The notes under the pieces were generated by a model. That model searched no databases and had not been told where the DNA came from. It saw only the letters and a list, made by a program, of their open reading frames with translations. A stretch of 64,000 nucleotides of DNA from Planococcus sp. CP5-4_YE. GTDB lineage: Bacteria; Bacillota; Bacilli; Bacillales_A; Planococcaceae. This document shows, one piece after another, positions 33,207 to 42,510 of this stretch; position 1 is the first letter of the stretch; each line of letters opens with the position of its first letter. Position numbers and translations under genes: made by a program. The stretch covers positions 124,001 through 188,000 of the forward strand of contig NZ_JAHPZO010000004.1 of assembly GCF_019042655.1 (NCBI RefSeq). Reading direction: 5' to 3'.

Positions 33207-34025
33207 ATGTCTGATCTTTTTCAAATTTTGAACACTCCCAATTTTCAATCCAAGGATTCACTAAAGCGGCAATTGAAGGACCTCGGAATTGTTGCGGGCG
33301 ACCACCTGATGGTCCATTCCTCACTGAAGTCGATGGGCTGGATAGCCGGAGGCGCGCAGGCAGTCGTTGAAGCCTTGATGGAAGTCATCACTCCTGCAGG
33401 CACTCTCGTCATGCCTTCACAGTCTGCCGATAATTCCGATCCCGTCTATTGGATGGCTCCGCCGATCCCTGAGAATTGGCATCAACCGACACGCGAGCAG
33501 ATTCCTGCCTATGACCCAGACCTGACGAATATGCGCGGGATGGGGAAAATACCGGAATGTCTCCACCGCCACCCGGCAACGATCCGCAGTCCCCATCCAA
33601 CTCATTCTTTCATCGGCTGGGGGCGTCTTGCCGCTGAGTGGATGGCTGAACAGCCGCTGGAAGATTCTTTCGGGCCCGCTTCGCCTCTTGGAAAAATGAT
33701 GGCGCATCAGGTGAAAATTCTGCTTATCGGTACTGGATTCGATTCATGCACCGCACTCCATTATGCCGAATTTTCACAGCCGGAACGCACCACTTCCCCG
33801 CAAGGCGCGGCGATGTACATAAACGGAGAGCGGCAATGGGCAACATACGATTGCGTCGATATGGATTCTGACCGTTTCCCAGAAATCGCCAAAGACTTTC
33901 CCGGCACTATCGCTGAAGGAATTCTCGGGCAGGCTGAAACCCAGCTCACTGAAATGCGCCCGCTCGTGGATTTCGCTAACGAGTGGCTCAAGCGAAATCC
34001 AGCCCCACAGAAACAGGAAAGTTAA
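33207..34025 (+). CDS. AAC(3)-family N-acetyltransferase (YokD-like)
   Basis: A 272-aa protein of the antibiotic N-acetyltransferase fold: LGIVAGDHLMVHSSLKSMGWIAGGAQAV, GTLVMPSQS, HPATIRSPHPTHSF and FGPASPLGKMM. The motifs that hold acetyl-CoA and the catalytic His (THSF) are present. Chromosomal members such as YokD acetylate unknown targets, and a role in aminoglycoside resistance cannot be claimed from sequence. ATG at 33207 follows AAAGGAGG. It is divergent from the thioesterase and closed by the hairpin at 34024. Confidence 0.83.
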   Translation: MSDLFQILNTPNFQSKDSLKRQLKDLGIVAGDHLMVHSSLKSMGWIAGGAQAVVEALMEVITPAGTLVMPSQSADNSDPVYWMAPPIPENWHQPTREQIPAYDPDLTNMRGMGKIPECLHRHPATIRSPHPTHSFIGWGRLAAEWMAEQPLEDSFGPASPLGKMMAHQVKILLIGTGFDSCTALHYAEFSQPERTTSPQGAAMYINGERQWATYDCVDMDSDRFPEIAKDFPGTIAEGILGQAETQLTEMRPLVDFANEWLKRNPAPQKQES

Positions 34026-34071
34026 AAAATAGGCTGAAGCGACAGGCAACTGCCCCGCTTCAGCCTATTTT
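34024..34071. terminator. bidirectional terminator
   Basis: Stem AATAGGCTGAAGCG / CGCTTCAGCCTATT between the acetyltransferase and the Fic gene. Confidence 0.9.
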
Positions 34072-34099
34072 GCTGTCGAAATACACCCGGTTAACGCAT

Positions 34100-34687
34100 T
34101 CAACTGATGATTTCTCCTAATAAAGCTTCCAGCCGCTCATTGTCTTTATTAAATGAGTCCACAAATGCATTGATGATGTGGGCAGGTTCTTCAATCTTTG
34201 CCCAATCCAGCCGGTAGCCGGCATTCAATGCAAGTTGGCGGGCAAATTCCCGGACCGTTCTGCCATTGCCCTCACGGAAAGGATGGAGTGCATTCAATTC
34301 CGCTAAATAATGGGCAAGGCGCACAATAAAAACATCTTTGCCTAGATCCTTCAGATAGGCCTCCTCAGCCAATTCATCGAAAAGTTGCTTCAACTGGCGA
34401 GCCAAGTGTTTAGGATGGGCGAATGTCGAACTTCCTTTGGACGTCATTTCCTCACGAAGCTTTCCAGCAAACGGATAGACGTCCTGCAGCAGGCAACGGT
34501 GAATACCGAGGAACACCTTGAGGTCGGAGGGATCTTTCGGGTTTTTTAATTGCAGTTCCGACAAGCGGTAAAGCGCATAGACCGTTTCCAATTCCTTCAG
34601 CTTGTCTTCGTCGCGGATATTGAATGCATTGATCAACACATCGGTTCCAGGGTAGCAATACATGGAAGTATGCTGGTATTTAGACAT
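34100..34687 (-). CDS. Fic domain AMPylating toxin (VbhT-like class I)
   Basis: A 195-aa Fic protein. The catalytic motif HPFREGNGRT (His and the ATP-binding arginine) is around residue 128. The flap region has TFAHP. Family relatives transfer AMP to a target protein, often topoisomerase subunits, and stop growth. In class I the inhibitory helix comes from a separate antitoxin. That is encoded just upstream (34680-34868), and the genes overlap by 8 nt. The start of the toxin is ATG at 34687 within the antitoxin end. Confidence 0.9.
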   Translation of the reverse strand: MSKYQHTSMYCYPGTDVLINAFNIRDEDKLKELETVYALYRLSELQLKNPKDPSDLKVFLGIHRCLLQDVYPFAGKLREEMTSKGSSTFAHPKHLARQLKQLFDELAEEAYLKDLGKDVFIVRLAHYLAELNALHPFREGNGRTVREFARQLALNAGYRLDWAKIEEPAHIINAFVDSFNKDNERLEALLGEIIS

Positions 34688-34868
34688 CGAAGCGTGCTTT
34701 GATGGCCTGATGGAATTGAGCTTCCGTCCGTTCTCCGGTCAGGACAGAGCGGACAAAATTCCGGTCTTCGTGGGTCACATCAAACCCTTCCGTTACAAGA
34801 GAGTGTGCGGCGCAGGAAATCGCGTGATTGGCTTGTTCATGGGATACCCGGTTAGCTAAATTCGTCAC
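34680..34868 (-). CDS. VbhA-like antitoxin of the Fic pair
   Basis: A 62-aa protein with the inhibitory motif (S/T)xxxEG: SLVTEG in a helix (AISCAAHSLVTEGFD). The Glu blocks the gamma-phosphate site of Fic. A second helix RNFVRSVLTGERTEAQFHQAI is typical of the VbhA family. I chose GTG at 34868 (AAAGGTGG 8 nt upstream); a GTG at 34880 in frame is nearer the site and less likely. It precedes and overlaps the toxin, the usual order. Confidence 0.83.
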   Translation of the reverse strand: MTNLANRVSHEQANHAISCAAHSLVTEGFDVTHEDRNFVRSVLTGERTEAQFHQAIKARFDV

Positions 34869-35012
34869 ATGGATGACCACCTTTCATTCTCTTATTATAG
34901 CATTTTGGCGCCTTTTTTTCTACGATTGCCCCTCTTCAAAAATAGTAAAAACGGCTTCACGAACACCTTTTTTCATCTCCGTTTACTGTGCTTTCTTCCA
35001 GCTGATAGACAC

Positions 35013-35045
35013 AAAAAATCCCGGATGCCGACCATCCGGGATTTC
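35013..35045 (-). terminator. terminator of ALDH-DUF779 operon
   Basis: Stem ATCCCGGATG / CATCCGGGAT with T-run on minus. Confidence 0.92.
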
Positions 35046-35048
35046 TAC

Positions 35049-35408
35049 TTATTGCCTTTGCAGTTCTTCGGTTTCTTCTGGCGTAAAGACGCGCGAACGG
35101 GTCAAGAATCGTTTTCCTTCTGCTCCTTCAAGCGAAAACATCCCCCCGCGCCCAGGAACGACATCAATGATCAATTGCGTATGGCTCCAATAGTCAAACT
35201 GGCTTTTATGCATATAAAACTCGCTGTCGCCGATGACACCCATCAATACATCTTGATCGCCGACCATCAAATCACCTTTTGGATAGCACATCGGGGAACT
35301 GCCGTCGCAGCAGCCTCCCGATTGATGGAACATTAATGGCCCGTGTTTCTCCTTCAATCTGTTGATTAGCTTCAAGGCGGCGTCTGTGGCGATTACCCGT
35401 TCTGTCAT
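35049..35408 (-). CDS. DUF779 protein
   Basis: A 119-aa protein with the metal-like CC motif HQSGGCCDGSSPMCY and VPGRGGMFSLEG. DUF779 is nearly always next to an acetaldehyde-type dehydrogenase, and here it follows one at 19 nt distance. The three Cys suggest a metal or persulfide site. Function is not established. ATG at 35408 follows AGAAGGGCTAGCC; the open frame begins 19 codons earlier. Confidence 0.85.
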   Translation of the reverse strand: MTERVIATDAALKLINRLKEKHGPLMFHQSGGCCDGSSPMCYPKGDLMVGDQDVLMGVIGDSEFYMHKSQFDYWSHTQLIIDVVPGRGGMFSLEGAEGKRFLTRSRVFTPEETEELQRQ

Positions 35409-35427
35409 GGCTAGCCCTTCTTTCTGA

Positions 35428-36948
35428 TCAGAAGAACCCAAGCTTGTCTTCGCTGTAGCTGACAAGCATATTCTTCGTGTTTTGGTAATGGCTAAGCATC
35501 ATCAAATGGTTCTCACGCCCGAAGCCGGACATTTTGTAGCCTCCGAATGCTGCGTGGGCAGGATACTGGTGGTAGCAATTTGTCCATACACGCCCTGCTT
35601 GGATGCCGCGGCCGAAACGATAAGCCGTATTCGTGTCGCGTGTCCAGATGCCAGCTCCAAGTCCGTAAAGCGTGTCATTGGCGATTTCCATCGCTTCTTC
35701 TTTCGTTTTGAAAGTCGCCACGGCTAGTACCGGACCGAAAATCTCTTCCTGGAAAATACGCATTTTGTTGTCGCCTTCAAATACAGTCGGCTGGATATAG
35801 AAACCTTCTGAAAGATCGCCCTCCAACATATTGCGGTCACCGCCGGCTAGCACTTTTGCGCCTTCCTGCTTGCCGATTTCGAGATAGGATTGGATTTTCT
35901 CCAATTGCTCAGTGGACGCCTGGGCTCCCATCATCGTCGCCGGATCCAGCGGGTTTCCGGTCTTGATTTCTTCTACACGTTTGATGGCGCGCTTCATGAA
36001 TTCCTCGTAAATGTCTTCCTGGATCAATGCACGGGATGGGCATGTACATACTTCGCCTTGGTTCAATGCGAACATAACAAATCCTTCCACTGCTTTATCG
36101 AGGAATGCATCATCTTGGTCCATGACATCTTTAAAGAAGATGTTCGGTGATTTTCCGCCCAGTTCGAGCGTTACCGGAATCAAGTTTTGCGAGGCATATT
36201 GCATGATCATGCGGCCAGTCGTCGTTTCACCCGTAAAGGCGATTTTGCTGATGCGCGGGCTCGAAGCAAGCGGCTTGCCTGTTTCGATCCCGAATCCATT
36301 AACGATGTTGAGGACGCCTGGAGGAAGCAAATCGCCGACCAATTCAGCCCACACGAGGATGCTGACTGGCGTTTGTTCAGCTGGCTTCAGAACGACGCAG
36401 TTTCCGGCTGCAAGTGCAGGAGCTAATTTCCATACCGCCATGAGCAACGGGAAGTTCCAAGGAATGATTTGGCCGACTACGCCTAGTGGCTCATGGAAGT
36501 GATAAGCGACTGTATCGTTATCGATTTGGCTAATGCCGCCTTCTTGTGCACGAATCGCGCCGGCAAAGTAACGGAAATGGTCGATTGCAAGCGGCAAATC
36601 GGCGTTCAAGGTTTCACGGACTGCTTTCCCGTTGTCCCATGTTTCAGCGACCGCCAGCATTTCCAAATTCTCTTCCATGCGGTCAGCGATCTTCAAGAGG
36701 ATGTTGCCGCGTTCTGTCGTGGACGTCTTGCCCCATGCTTCTCTCGCAGCATGCGCAGCATCTAGCGCCGATTCCACATCTTCTGCACTTGAACGCGCCA
36801 CTTTCGTGAACACTTTTCCGTTTACCGGCGATAAGTTCTCAAAATACTGGCCGTTTTTCGGCGCCTGAAAGGTACCGTTTATATAATTATCGTATTGCTC
36901 TTTGAAATTCACTTTTGAACCGTCTGTATTTGGAACTGCATATACCAT
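35428..36948 (-). CDS. aldehyde dehydrogenase (acetaldehyde/ExaC type)
   Basis: A 506-aa NAD(P)+-dependent dehydrogenase. The Glu motif [13 protein letters not shown] and the Cys motif [16 protein letters not shown] are present; the second-Cys pair CTC is typical of the AldA/ExaC acetaldehyde dehydrogenases that partner with DUF779. It oxidises short-chain aldehydes to acids. AAAGGGGAG precedes ATG. It is the first gene of a two-gene operon. Confidence 0.92.
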   Translation of the reverse strand: MVYAVPNTDGSKVNFKEQYDNYINGTFQAPKNGQYFENLSPVNGKVFTKVARSSAEDVESALDAAHAAREAWGKTSTTERGNILLKIADRMEENLEMLAVAETWDNGKAVRETLNADLPLAIDHFRYFAGAIRAQEGGISQIDNDTVAYHFHEPLGVVGQIIPWNFPLLMAVWKLAPALAAGNCVVLKPAEQTPVSILVWAELVGDLLPPGVLNIVNGFGIETGKPLASSPRISKIAFTGETTTGRMIMQYASQNLIPVTLELGGKSPNIFFKDVMDQDDAFLDKAVEGFVMFALNQGEVCTCPSRALIQEDIYEEFMKRAIKRVEEIKTGNPLDPATMMGAQASTEQLEKIQSYLEIGKQEGAKVLAGGDRNMLEGDLSEGFYIQPTVFEGDNKMRIFQEEIFGPVLAVATFKTKEEAMEIANDTLYGLGAGIWTRDTNTAYRFGRGIQAGRVWTNCYHQYPAHAAFGGYKMSGFGRENHLMMLSHYQNTKNMLVSYSEDKLGFF

Positions 36949-37158
36949 TGCTACATCTCCCCTTTGCTTGTTTTGGCCCGGTTATGCATACGCTTTCATT
37001 TTTCATTTGGCGTACCATTTATTTCAGGGCTCGCCTCTATATATTGTCAAATAAATCGGAAAATTGCAACTGTTAGCCTACAAATTTTTTTCTTATAAGG
37101 GTCATCTGGAGTATAATGGGACCAGACAGTGGAAATATACAACCGAAAGGATTTTTTT

Positions 37159-37866
37159 ATGCGAATCAATAAATTCCTCAGCGAAACAGGTATCACTTCC
37201 CGCCGCGGAGCGGATAAATTCATCGAAGCCGGCCGCGTCGAGATCAACGGCCAAAAAGCGGAGCTCGGCAGCAAAGTCGAGCCCGACGATGAAGTACGGG
37301 TCGACGGCAAACCGGTCCAGCAGCCAAAGCGCGCTTACGTTTACTTGGCACTCAATAAACCGGTCGGCATCACCAGCACCACCGAGCGCCATATCGAAGG
37401 GAATATCGTCGATTTCATCAATCACCCTGAGCGCATCTTCCATGTGGGGCGTCTCGATAAAGATTCAGAAGGGCTCATCCTCATGACCAATGACGGCGAT
37501 ATCGTCAACGAGATCTTGCGAGCTGAGCACGAACACGAAAAAGAATACATCGTGACGGTCGATAAACCGGTTACTGATGAATTCTTGGATAAAATGGCAA
37601 GCGGCGTCGAGATCCTCGACACGGTGACACTTCCCGCAAAAGCTGAACGGATCGCCAAGCACGTCTTCAAACTGACTTTGCAGCAAGGGCTCAACCGGCA
37701 GATCCGCCGCATGTGTACGGCGCTTGGATACGAGGTGAAACGCCTGCAGCGCATCCGCATCATGAATATTCGTCTTGCCAATTTAAAAGCCGGCGAATGG
37801 CGCGATCTGACAGAAGAAGAAAAACAAGAATTATTCCGCCAGCTTGATTATCAGCCGAAACGCTAA
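37159..37866 (+). CDS. rluF: RluF-like 23S rRNA pseudouridine synthase
   Basis: A 235-aa synthase of the RsuA/RluB/E/F subfamily. An S4 domain (residues 1-60: MRINKFLSETGITSRRGADKFI) precedes the catalytic core with VGRLDKDSEGLILMTNDGD (Asp nucleophile), and LQQGLNRQIRRMCTALGYEVKRLQRIRI. It converts a U of 23S rRNA to pseudouridine; RluF is suggested by the RIR end motif. The preceding ORF start is 10 codons upstream; ATG at 37159 follows GAAAGGATTT. It lies 11 nt upstream of the unrecognised gene at 37878. Confidence 0.88.
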   Translation: MRINKFLSETGITSRRGADKFIEAGRVEINGQKAELGSKVEPDDEVRVDGKPVQQPKRAYVYLALNKPVGITSTTERHIEGNIVDFINHPERIFHVGRLDKDSEGLILMTNDGDIVNEILRAEHEHEKEYIVTVDKPVTDEFLDKMASGVEILDTVTLPAKAERIAKHVFKLTLQQGLNRQIRRMCTALGYEVKRLQRIRIMNIRLANLKAGEWRDLTEEEKQELFRQLDYQPKR

Positions 37867-37877
37867 GGAGGCATTTT

Positions 37878-38594
37878 ATGCTAAGCATGAAAACGACGCC
37901 GAACCATACCGGCGTCAAGATCAGCGGGGATTATTTCGATTTGGACGAACTGAACCAAGCCATCTACAAAGTCATTGGTAAAGAAGGCCTATACCACAGC
38001 TATGAAGGATCGCGTTTGCGGATACTTGGCGTTTCCTACGAAATCCGCCACGCCGCACAAGGCGACCGCAATGTCGACTTTGTCTTCAACGGCTTGCACG
38101 AGCACACGAAAAAACAGCATGGCTTTATCGCCCCCGATAAGAATATTTATTTCTCTGTGGAAGTGCTGTGGCCAGAGCTTTTGTATGCAACTTATGCACT
38201 CCGCGACTTTATGCGACTCTATGAGGAAAAGCGCGGCGACTTGCTGGCTGATGCCTATGCGCCCGTGGTTGCAAAATTCCAGGCACTCGTCCTTGAATGC
38301 CTGCAAGGCCATGTGCCGAATGAAGAATATGCAGCGATCCTCGAAACGTTCCGCAAATCGCCGTCAGTCAACGATTATGCCATTCAGTACGTGGACCTGT
38401 TGAACCTGAAGTACATCGGCATGACCAGGCAACAGCGCGAAAAAAGCTTATCTGCCATCGCCATGAAACTCACGCTCCAGGATTCCGAGTACCAAGCATT
38501 CCGCAAACAAGTCCTCAGCGCGGCAGCTCCCGGAAAACAGCCGATCCATGAAATCGGCATCCAGGCAGAATATCCTGAACAGGTTGAATGGTAA
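37878..38594 (+). CDS. hypothetical protein (possibly DUF6904)
   Basis: A 238-aa soluble protein with no signal or membrane segment. The start TPNHTGVKISGDYFDLDELNQAIYKVIG and RILGVSYEIRHAAQGDRNVDF look like a small alpha/beta family seen in bacilli (I think DUF6904). AAGGAGGCATTTT precedes ATG. It lies 11 nt after the pseudouridine synthase and is probably co-transcribed. I do not recognise a catalytic site. Confidence 0.6.
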   Translation: MLSMKTTPNHTGVKISGDYFDLDELNQAIYKVIGKEGLYHSYEGSRLRILGVSYEIRHAAQGDRNVDFVFNGLHEHTKKQHGFIAPDKNIYFSVEVLWPELLYATYALRDFMRLYEEKRGDLLADAYAPVVAKFQALVLECLQGHVPNEEYAAILETFRKSPSVNDYAIQYVDLLNLKYIGMTRQQREKSLSAIAMKLTLQDSEYQAFRKQVLSAAAPGKQPIHEIGIQAEYPEQVEW

Positions 38595-38630
38595 AAAAAC
38601 CCTCTCGAGTATGCGCTCGAGAGGGTTTTT
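38593..38630. terminator. bidirectional terminator
   Basis: Stem ACCCTCTCGAG / CTCGAGAGGGT with A-run and T-run. Confidence 0.92.
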
Positions 38631-38681
38631 ACACTTTAATTTGAATTACCAGCCAATCGCTGTCTTGATGTCGCGAGGCCT

Positions 38682-39107
38682 TCAACGCCGTGGCTTTGCT
38701 GGTCCCGAAACTTTTTCAAGTGCCGTTTCCGCTTCACCTGGCGTCTTGCTCCTAAGGGCGATATCGCCGAGCGAGACGATGCCGACGACTTGCTCTTTGC
38801 GCACAATCGGCAACCGGCGGATTTGGTGCCTCGCCATCAACAAAGCTGCCTCCCCGACCAGCATCTCTTCCGTTCCGGTAATCAAAGTTTCCGAAAAAAT
38901 CTCTGCAATGGGCGCATTCATCTCAAGTTCCTCTGCGATGCCCCGAAGGACGATATCTCGGTCAGTGACGATGCCGACAATCCGCCCTTCTTCACAAATC
39001 GGAATCGACCCGACATTAATTTCACGCATCTTGGCGGCAATGTCTTGAATGGTTACCGTTGGCAGGCAGGTCTCTACATCAGTTGTCATTATTTCCGCTA
39101 TTTTCAT
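38682..39107 (-). CDS. CBS domain-pair protein
   Basis: A 141-aa protein built of two CBS motifs: residues 3-58 (AEIMTTDVETCLPTVTIQDIA to VGIVTDRDIVLRG) and 68-122 (MLVGEAALLMARHQIRRLPIV to VGIVSLGDIALRS). Such pairs bind adenine nucleotides and work as stress-sensors, often alone as here. The C-terminal tail is short. GAGGAGGAGACGGC precedes ATG. No partner enzyme adjoins. Confidence 0.9.
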   Translation of the reverse strand: MKIAEIMTTDVETCLPTVTIQDIAAKMREINVGSIPICEEGRIVGIVTDRDIVLRGIAEELEMNAPIAEIFSETLITGTEEMLVGEAALLMARHQIRRLPIVRKEQVVGIVSLGDIALRSKTPGEAETALEKVSGPAKPRR

Positions 39108-39301
39108 GCCGTCTCCTCCTCGAATTCACTCTGTTAATAGTCTTTATCCTCTTTTAAGAGCTGAAAACGTCATTAGTAAAAAGAATAGGCATTTCCGACC
39201 TTTTAATTTGCATTGCTTCAAGCGCTTGAGGATTCTGGCTTCCCATCAAATTCCAGCCTATGTTACACTACCGGACATTATGCGTTGGAAGGAGAATGAC
39301 A

Positions 39302-40084
39302 ATGATTAAGAAATGGTTTTTAGGGCTCTCCCTTGGCACCTCACTCATCGTCTTATCAGCATGCGGCGGTGCCGATGAATCTGCAGAAAACGAAAACGCG
39401 CAACCGGAAACTGAAGAACAAGCCCCTAGCGGCGAAGAAAATGCCGCGCAACCGGAAATGCCCGAACCTGATTTGGAAGGCGTCCCTGAAGTCGTCGCAC
39501 AAGTGAACGGCGAAGAAGTCACTAAAGAGGAATTTGAAACAGCTTATACAGGGCAATTCCAGCAAGCGGCAATGCAAGCGCAAATGTCCGGACAGGAAAT
39601 TGACCAAAATCAATTGAAAAATCAATTGGCAGAAATCATGGTTGGCCAGAAATTACTAGTTCAGGAAGCTGAAAAGCAAGAATTAACCGCGTCCGATGAA
39701 GATGTTGATCAAACTTTGGAACAATTAGCACAACAAAATGGGCTTGAGTCTAAAGATGAATTTCTGGCGGCATTAAATGATCAAGGCATGGCAGAAGAAG
39801 AAGTCATGGCTCAAATTGAAACACAAGTGAAAGTAGATCAATTGATCGTTGAGTCGGCTGGAGATACTAACCCTAGCAACGAAGAACTGGAAGCGGCCTA
39901 TGAGCAAATCAAAGCCCAACAGGAACAAATGGACAGTGAAGAAGAGCTCCCTGCTTTTGAGGAACTGAAACCGGAACTTGAAGAACAAGTCAAAGAACAA
40001 GTCAAAATGCAAAAAGAAAATGAAGCCACACAAACGCTCGTCGCAGAACTCCGTGACGAGGGAGACGCCACCATTAATCTGTAA
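39302..40084 (+). CDS. SurA N-terminal domain lipoprotein (PrsA-like, no PPIase)
   Basis: A 260-aa lipoprotein: signal with lipobox LSAC, Cys at about residue 20, then an acidic linker (ENENAQPETEEQ). The SurA/PrsA N-terminal chaperone domain (about 65-180) carries AQVNGEEVTKEEFETAY and LIVESAGDTNPSNEELEAAYEQIK. The parvulin PPIase domain of PrsA is missing, so isomerase activity is not expected. It probably assists folding at the outer face of the membrane. ATG at 39302 has GGAAGGAG 8 nt upstream; an ATG at 39296 is too near. Confidence 0.82.
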   Translation: MIKKWFLGLSLGTSLIVLSACGGADESAENENAQPETEEQAPSGEENAAQPEMPEPDLEGVPEVVAQVNGEEVTKEEFETAYTGQFQQAAMQAQMSGQEIDQNQLKNQLAEIMVGQKLLVQEAEKQELTASDEDVDQTLEQLAQQNGLESKDEFLAALNDQGMAEEEVMAQIETQVKVDQLIVESAGDTNPSNEELEAAYEQIKAQQEQMDSEEELPAFEELKPELEEQVKEQVKMQKENEATQTLVAELRDEGDATINL

Positions 40085-40127
40085 TACAAAAAACCAGATT
40101 CCGATGCGGATCTGGTTTTTTGTATTA
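40082..40127. terminator. bidirectional terminator
   Basis: Stem ACAAAAAACCAGAT / ATCTGGTTTTTTGT serving the lipoprotein on plus and the ABC operon on minus. Confidence 0.92.
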
Positions 40128-40165
40128 CCTATAAGCGATAACTATTTCATGGACTGCCGAAACTC

Positions 40166-40888
40166 CTATTCTACCAATTGGATAAATTGGCGTGTCCGTT
40201 CGTGCTGAGGATTCCCGAAAAAGTTCTCTGGATCCGCTGATTCGATGATAGTCCCTTGGTCGATCATGATGATGCGGTCCGCCACTTCTTTGGCGAACTT
40301 CATCTCGTGGGTCACGACGACCATCGTCATGCCTTCTTCAGCAAGCTGCTTCATGACCTGCAGCACTTCCCCCACAAGTTCCGGGTCGAGCGCTGAGGTC
40401 GGCTCATCGAAGAGCATCACTTTCGGTTCCATCGCAAGTGAACGGGCGATGGCGACACGCTGCTTTTGCCCGCCTGACAATTTGCTTGGGTAGACATCCG
40501 CTTTGTCGCTCAAGCCGACTTTCTCCAACAGTTCAAGGCCGAGCTTTTTCGCTTTTTCCTTGTTCATCTTCTTGACCGTAAGGGGTGCTTCGATGACATT
40601 CTCAAGCACCGTCTTATGCGGGAACAGATTGAAATGCTGGAAGACCATACCCACTTCGGCGCGGATCTTCGTCAAGTTGTCTTTTTTCGGATCGACTTTC
40701 TTGCCGTCGATCGTAATGGATCCTTCGTTGATCATCTCCAGGAAGTTAAAGCATCTGAGCAGTGTACTTTTGCCGGATCCGCTGACCCCGACCAGAACAA
40801 CCACCTCTTGGGGCTGGACGTGGAGATCCACGCCCTTCAACACCTCGAGATCACCAAAGGATTTGTGTATATTCTCTCCAATAATCAT
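40166..40888 (-). CDS. glnQ: polar amino acid ABC transporter ATP-binding protein
   Basis: A 240-aa ATPase: Walker [10 protein letters not shown], signature [12 protein letters not shown], Walker [14 protein letters not shown] and switch His in VVTHEM. The D-loop and Q-loop ([10 protein letters not shown]) are those of the polar amino-acid importers (GlnQ/HisP). It powers import of an amino acid with the two genes upstream. AAGGAGGAG precedes ATG. Confidence 0.9.
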   Translation of the reverse strand: MIIGENIHKSFGDLEVLKGVDLHVQPQEVVVLVGVSGSGKSTLLRCFNFLEMINEGSITIDGKKVDPKKDNLTKIRAEVGMVFQHFNLFPHKTVLENVIEAPLTVKKMNKEKAKKLGLELLEKVGLSDKADVYPSKLSGGQKQRVAIARSLAMEPKVMLFDEPTSALDPELVGEVLQVMKQLAEEGMTMVVVTHEMKFAKEVADRIIMIDQGTIIESADPENFFGNPQHERTRQFIQLVE

Positions 40889-40900
40889 AATTGCTCCTCC

Positions 40901-41569
40901 TTAGGTTTTGTCCACATCAAGCCGGTTTTCATACCAGCGCAGCAAGTACGTGAAAATCATGACGAGCACGAGGTAATAAAGTGCTACGACAAGGAACGAT
41001 TCAAACGGCTGGAATGATTGTGCCGCTTCCCGGTTGGCAAGGGAGAAAATCTCCGAGACGCCGATAATATAGACAAGCGACGAATCTTTCAGCGTGATGA
41101 TGAACTGGTTACCGAGCGGTGGGATGGAACGGCGCAGCGCCTGCGGGAATACAATCCGCTGCATTGTCTGCTTACGGTTCATCCCGAGCGACATACTCGC
41201 TTCGCGCTGCCCAGGGTCGACCCCTTGGATCGCCCCGCGGAAAATTTCCGCGATGTAGGCGCCGTTATGGACGCCAAGCGCAATGGCGCCGGCCCAGAAG
41301 TTCGACATCGTATAAATTTCCACGATACCGAAGTACAGGAACATGATCTGTACGATTAACGGCGTTCCGCGAATAACTGTAATGTAGACATTGGCGATCC
41401 ACTGCAAAATCTTGGATCCAGAAATTTTCATCAAGGCAAATACCAGTCCGATTACTGTCCCTAAAATGACACCAATCGCTGTCAGCTGAAGCGTAACGAC
41501 TGTAGCCTCAAGGAAGCCCGGATATGTCCGCATGAATACTTCAAAGACTGTCCCAAATAATTCAAACAT
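40901..41569 (-). CDS. glnP: amino acid ABC transporter permease
   Basis: A 222-aa HisMQ-type permease with five helices. The family signature TVIRGTPLIVQIMFLYFG and GAYIAEIFRGAIQGVDPGQREASMSLGMNRKQTMQRIVFPQAL, the EAA loop for ATPase docking, are present. It lies 12 nt upstream of the ATPase. A single permease gene suggests a homodimer. Confidence 0.9.
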   Translation of the reverse strand: MFELFGTVFEVFMRTYPGFLEATVVTLQLTAIGVILGTVIGLVFALMKISGSKILQWIANVYITVIRGTPLIVQIMFLYFGIVEIYTMSNFWAGAIALGVHNGAYIAEIFRGAIQGVDPGQREASMSLGMNRKQTMQRIVFPQALRRSIPPLGNQFIITLKDSSLVYIIGVSEIFSLANREAAQSFQPFESFLVVALYYLVLVMIFTYLLRWYENRLDVDKT

Positions 41570-41600
41570 AGTCGAATCTCCCTTCTCTTCTCAGCTGATT

Positions 41601-42437
41601 TTAATTGAGAATTTCGACGCCTTCAAGATCGACATCAAGGAGATCGCGTCCGAACCATTTTTCCGAAATCTCTGTATAAGTTCCGTCTTCGATGATTGCT
41701 GCCAACGCTTCATTGATCGCCGCTAGCAATTCTTCATCTTCAGGACGTACAGCTACAGCCGCCTGCTCAATCCATAGCGGATCGCCGACCATTTCGATTT
41801 CGAGTCCCGCATTTTGTGCTTCAAAGCCAACAACGTCTGCTGTGATGACGGCATCCAAACGTCCTTCTACCTCTAAATCCTGCAAAGCGACGACATCACT
41901 ATTGTAGTATTGGATATCATCTGTATACTTCTGTGCCGCCGTGTCATACGTACTTTGCCCGACTACGCCGATGGTCGCCCCTTCAAGGTCTTCTTCCGAC
42001 TGGATTTCGGTATTGCCTTCACGCACGAAAATAACACCGCCTGAGTAATAGTATGGATCTGAGAATGAGACCTGTTCTTCACGCTCTTCTGTGATGGCCA
42101 TCGACCCCAAGATCGCATCGAAGCGGTTCGTCGTTAATCCTTGAATAATCGTTTCCCAAGGCGTTGTGACCGGGTTTGGTTCAAGTCCCATTTCCTCCGC
42201 GAGGGCATTGCCGATTTCAATATCGAAGCCTGTCAAATTGCCGCCTTCCTCGTAGTTGAATGGCTTGTACAAACCGCTTGATGCAGTAGTGAACTTGCCT
42301 TCTTCCACAAGATTCAAGTCGCTGCCTGCTCCTTCGCTTGATCCTTCCGAGCCGGTGGTTGAGTCATCCGATCCACAGGCTGCCAAAAGCATGCCTGCTG
42401 TTAAAATTACGCCTGCTGTTGTAAATTTTTTATTCAT
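41601..42437 (-). CDS. glnH: amino acid ABC transporter substrate-binding lipoprotein
   Basis: A 278-aa family-3 solute-binding protein. Lipobox LLAACG is near residue 20. The pocket motifs FNYEEGGNLTGFDIEIGNALAEEMG, IIQGLTTNRFDAILGSMAIT and DLEGATIGVVGQSTY are present. The Arg/Asp that bind the amino-acid alpha groups are in the usual places. The exact amino acid is not readable from sequence (cystine, glutamine and arginine types all share these motifs). AAAGGGGAGAGC precedes ATG at 42437. The RpiR gene at 42511 is on the same strand upstream. Confidence 0.9.
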   Translation of the reverse strand: MNKKFTTAGVILTAGMLLAACGSDDSTTGSEGSSEGAGSDLNLVEEGKFTTASSGLYKPFNYEEGGNLTGFDIEIGNALAEEMGLEPNPVTTPWETIIQGLTTNRFDAILGSMAITEEREEQVSFSDPYYYSGGVIFVREGNTEIQSEEDLEGATIGVVGQSTYDTAAQKYTDDIQYYNSDVVALQDLEVEGRLDAVITADVVGFEAQNAGLEIEMVGDPLWIEQAAVAVRPEDEELLAAINEALAAIIEDGTYTEISEKWFGRDLLDVDLEGVEILN

Positions 42438-42510
42438 ACTGCTCTCCCCTTTTCGTTTATGTTTGACCAAAACGCCGGAGCGATTCGGGACGTGCCTGCG
42501 ATGGGTGGAA

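Noticed and set aside
33207-34025. Aminoglycoside resistance gene
   Set aside because: The AAC(3) fold is clear, but chromosomal YokD-like members have no shown resistance role; no mobile context.
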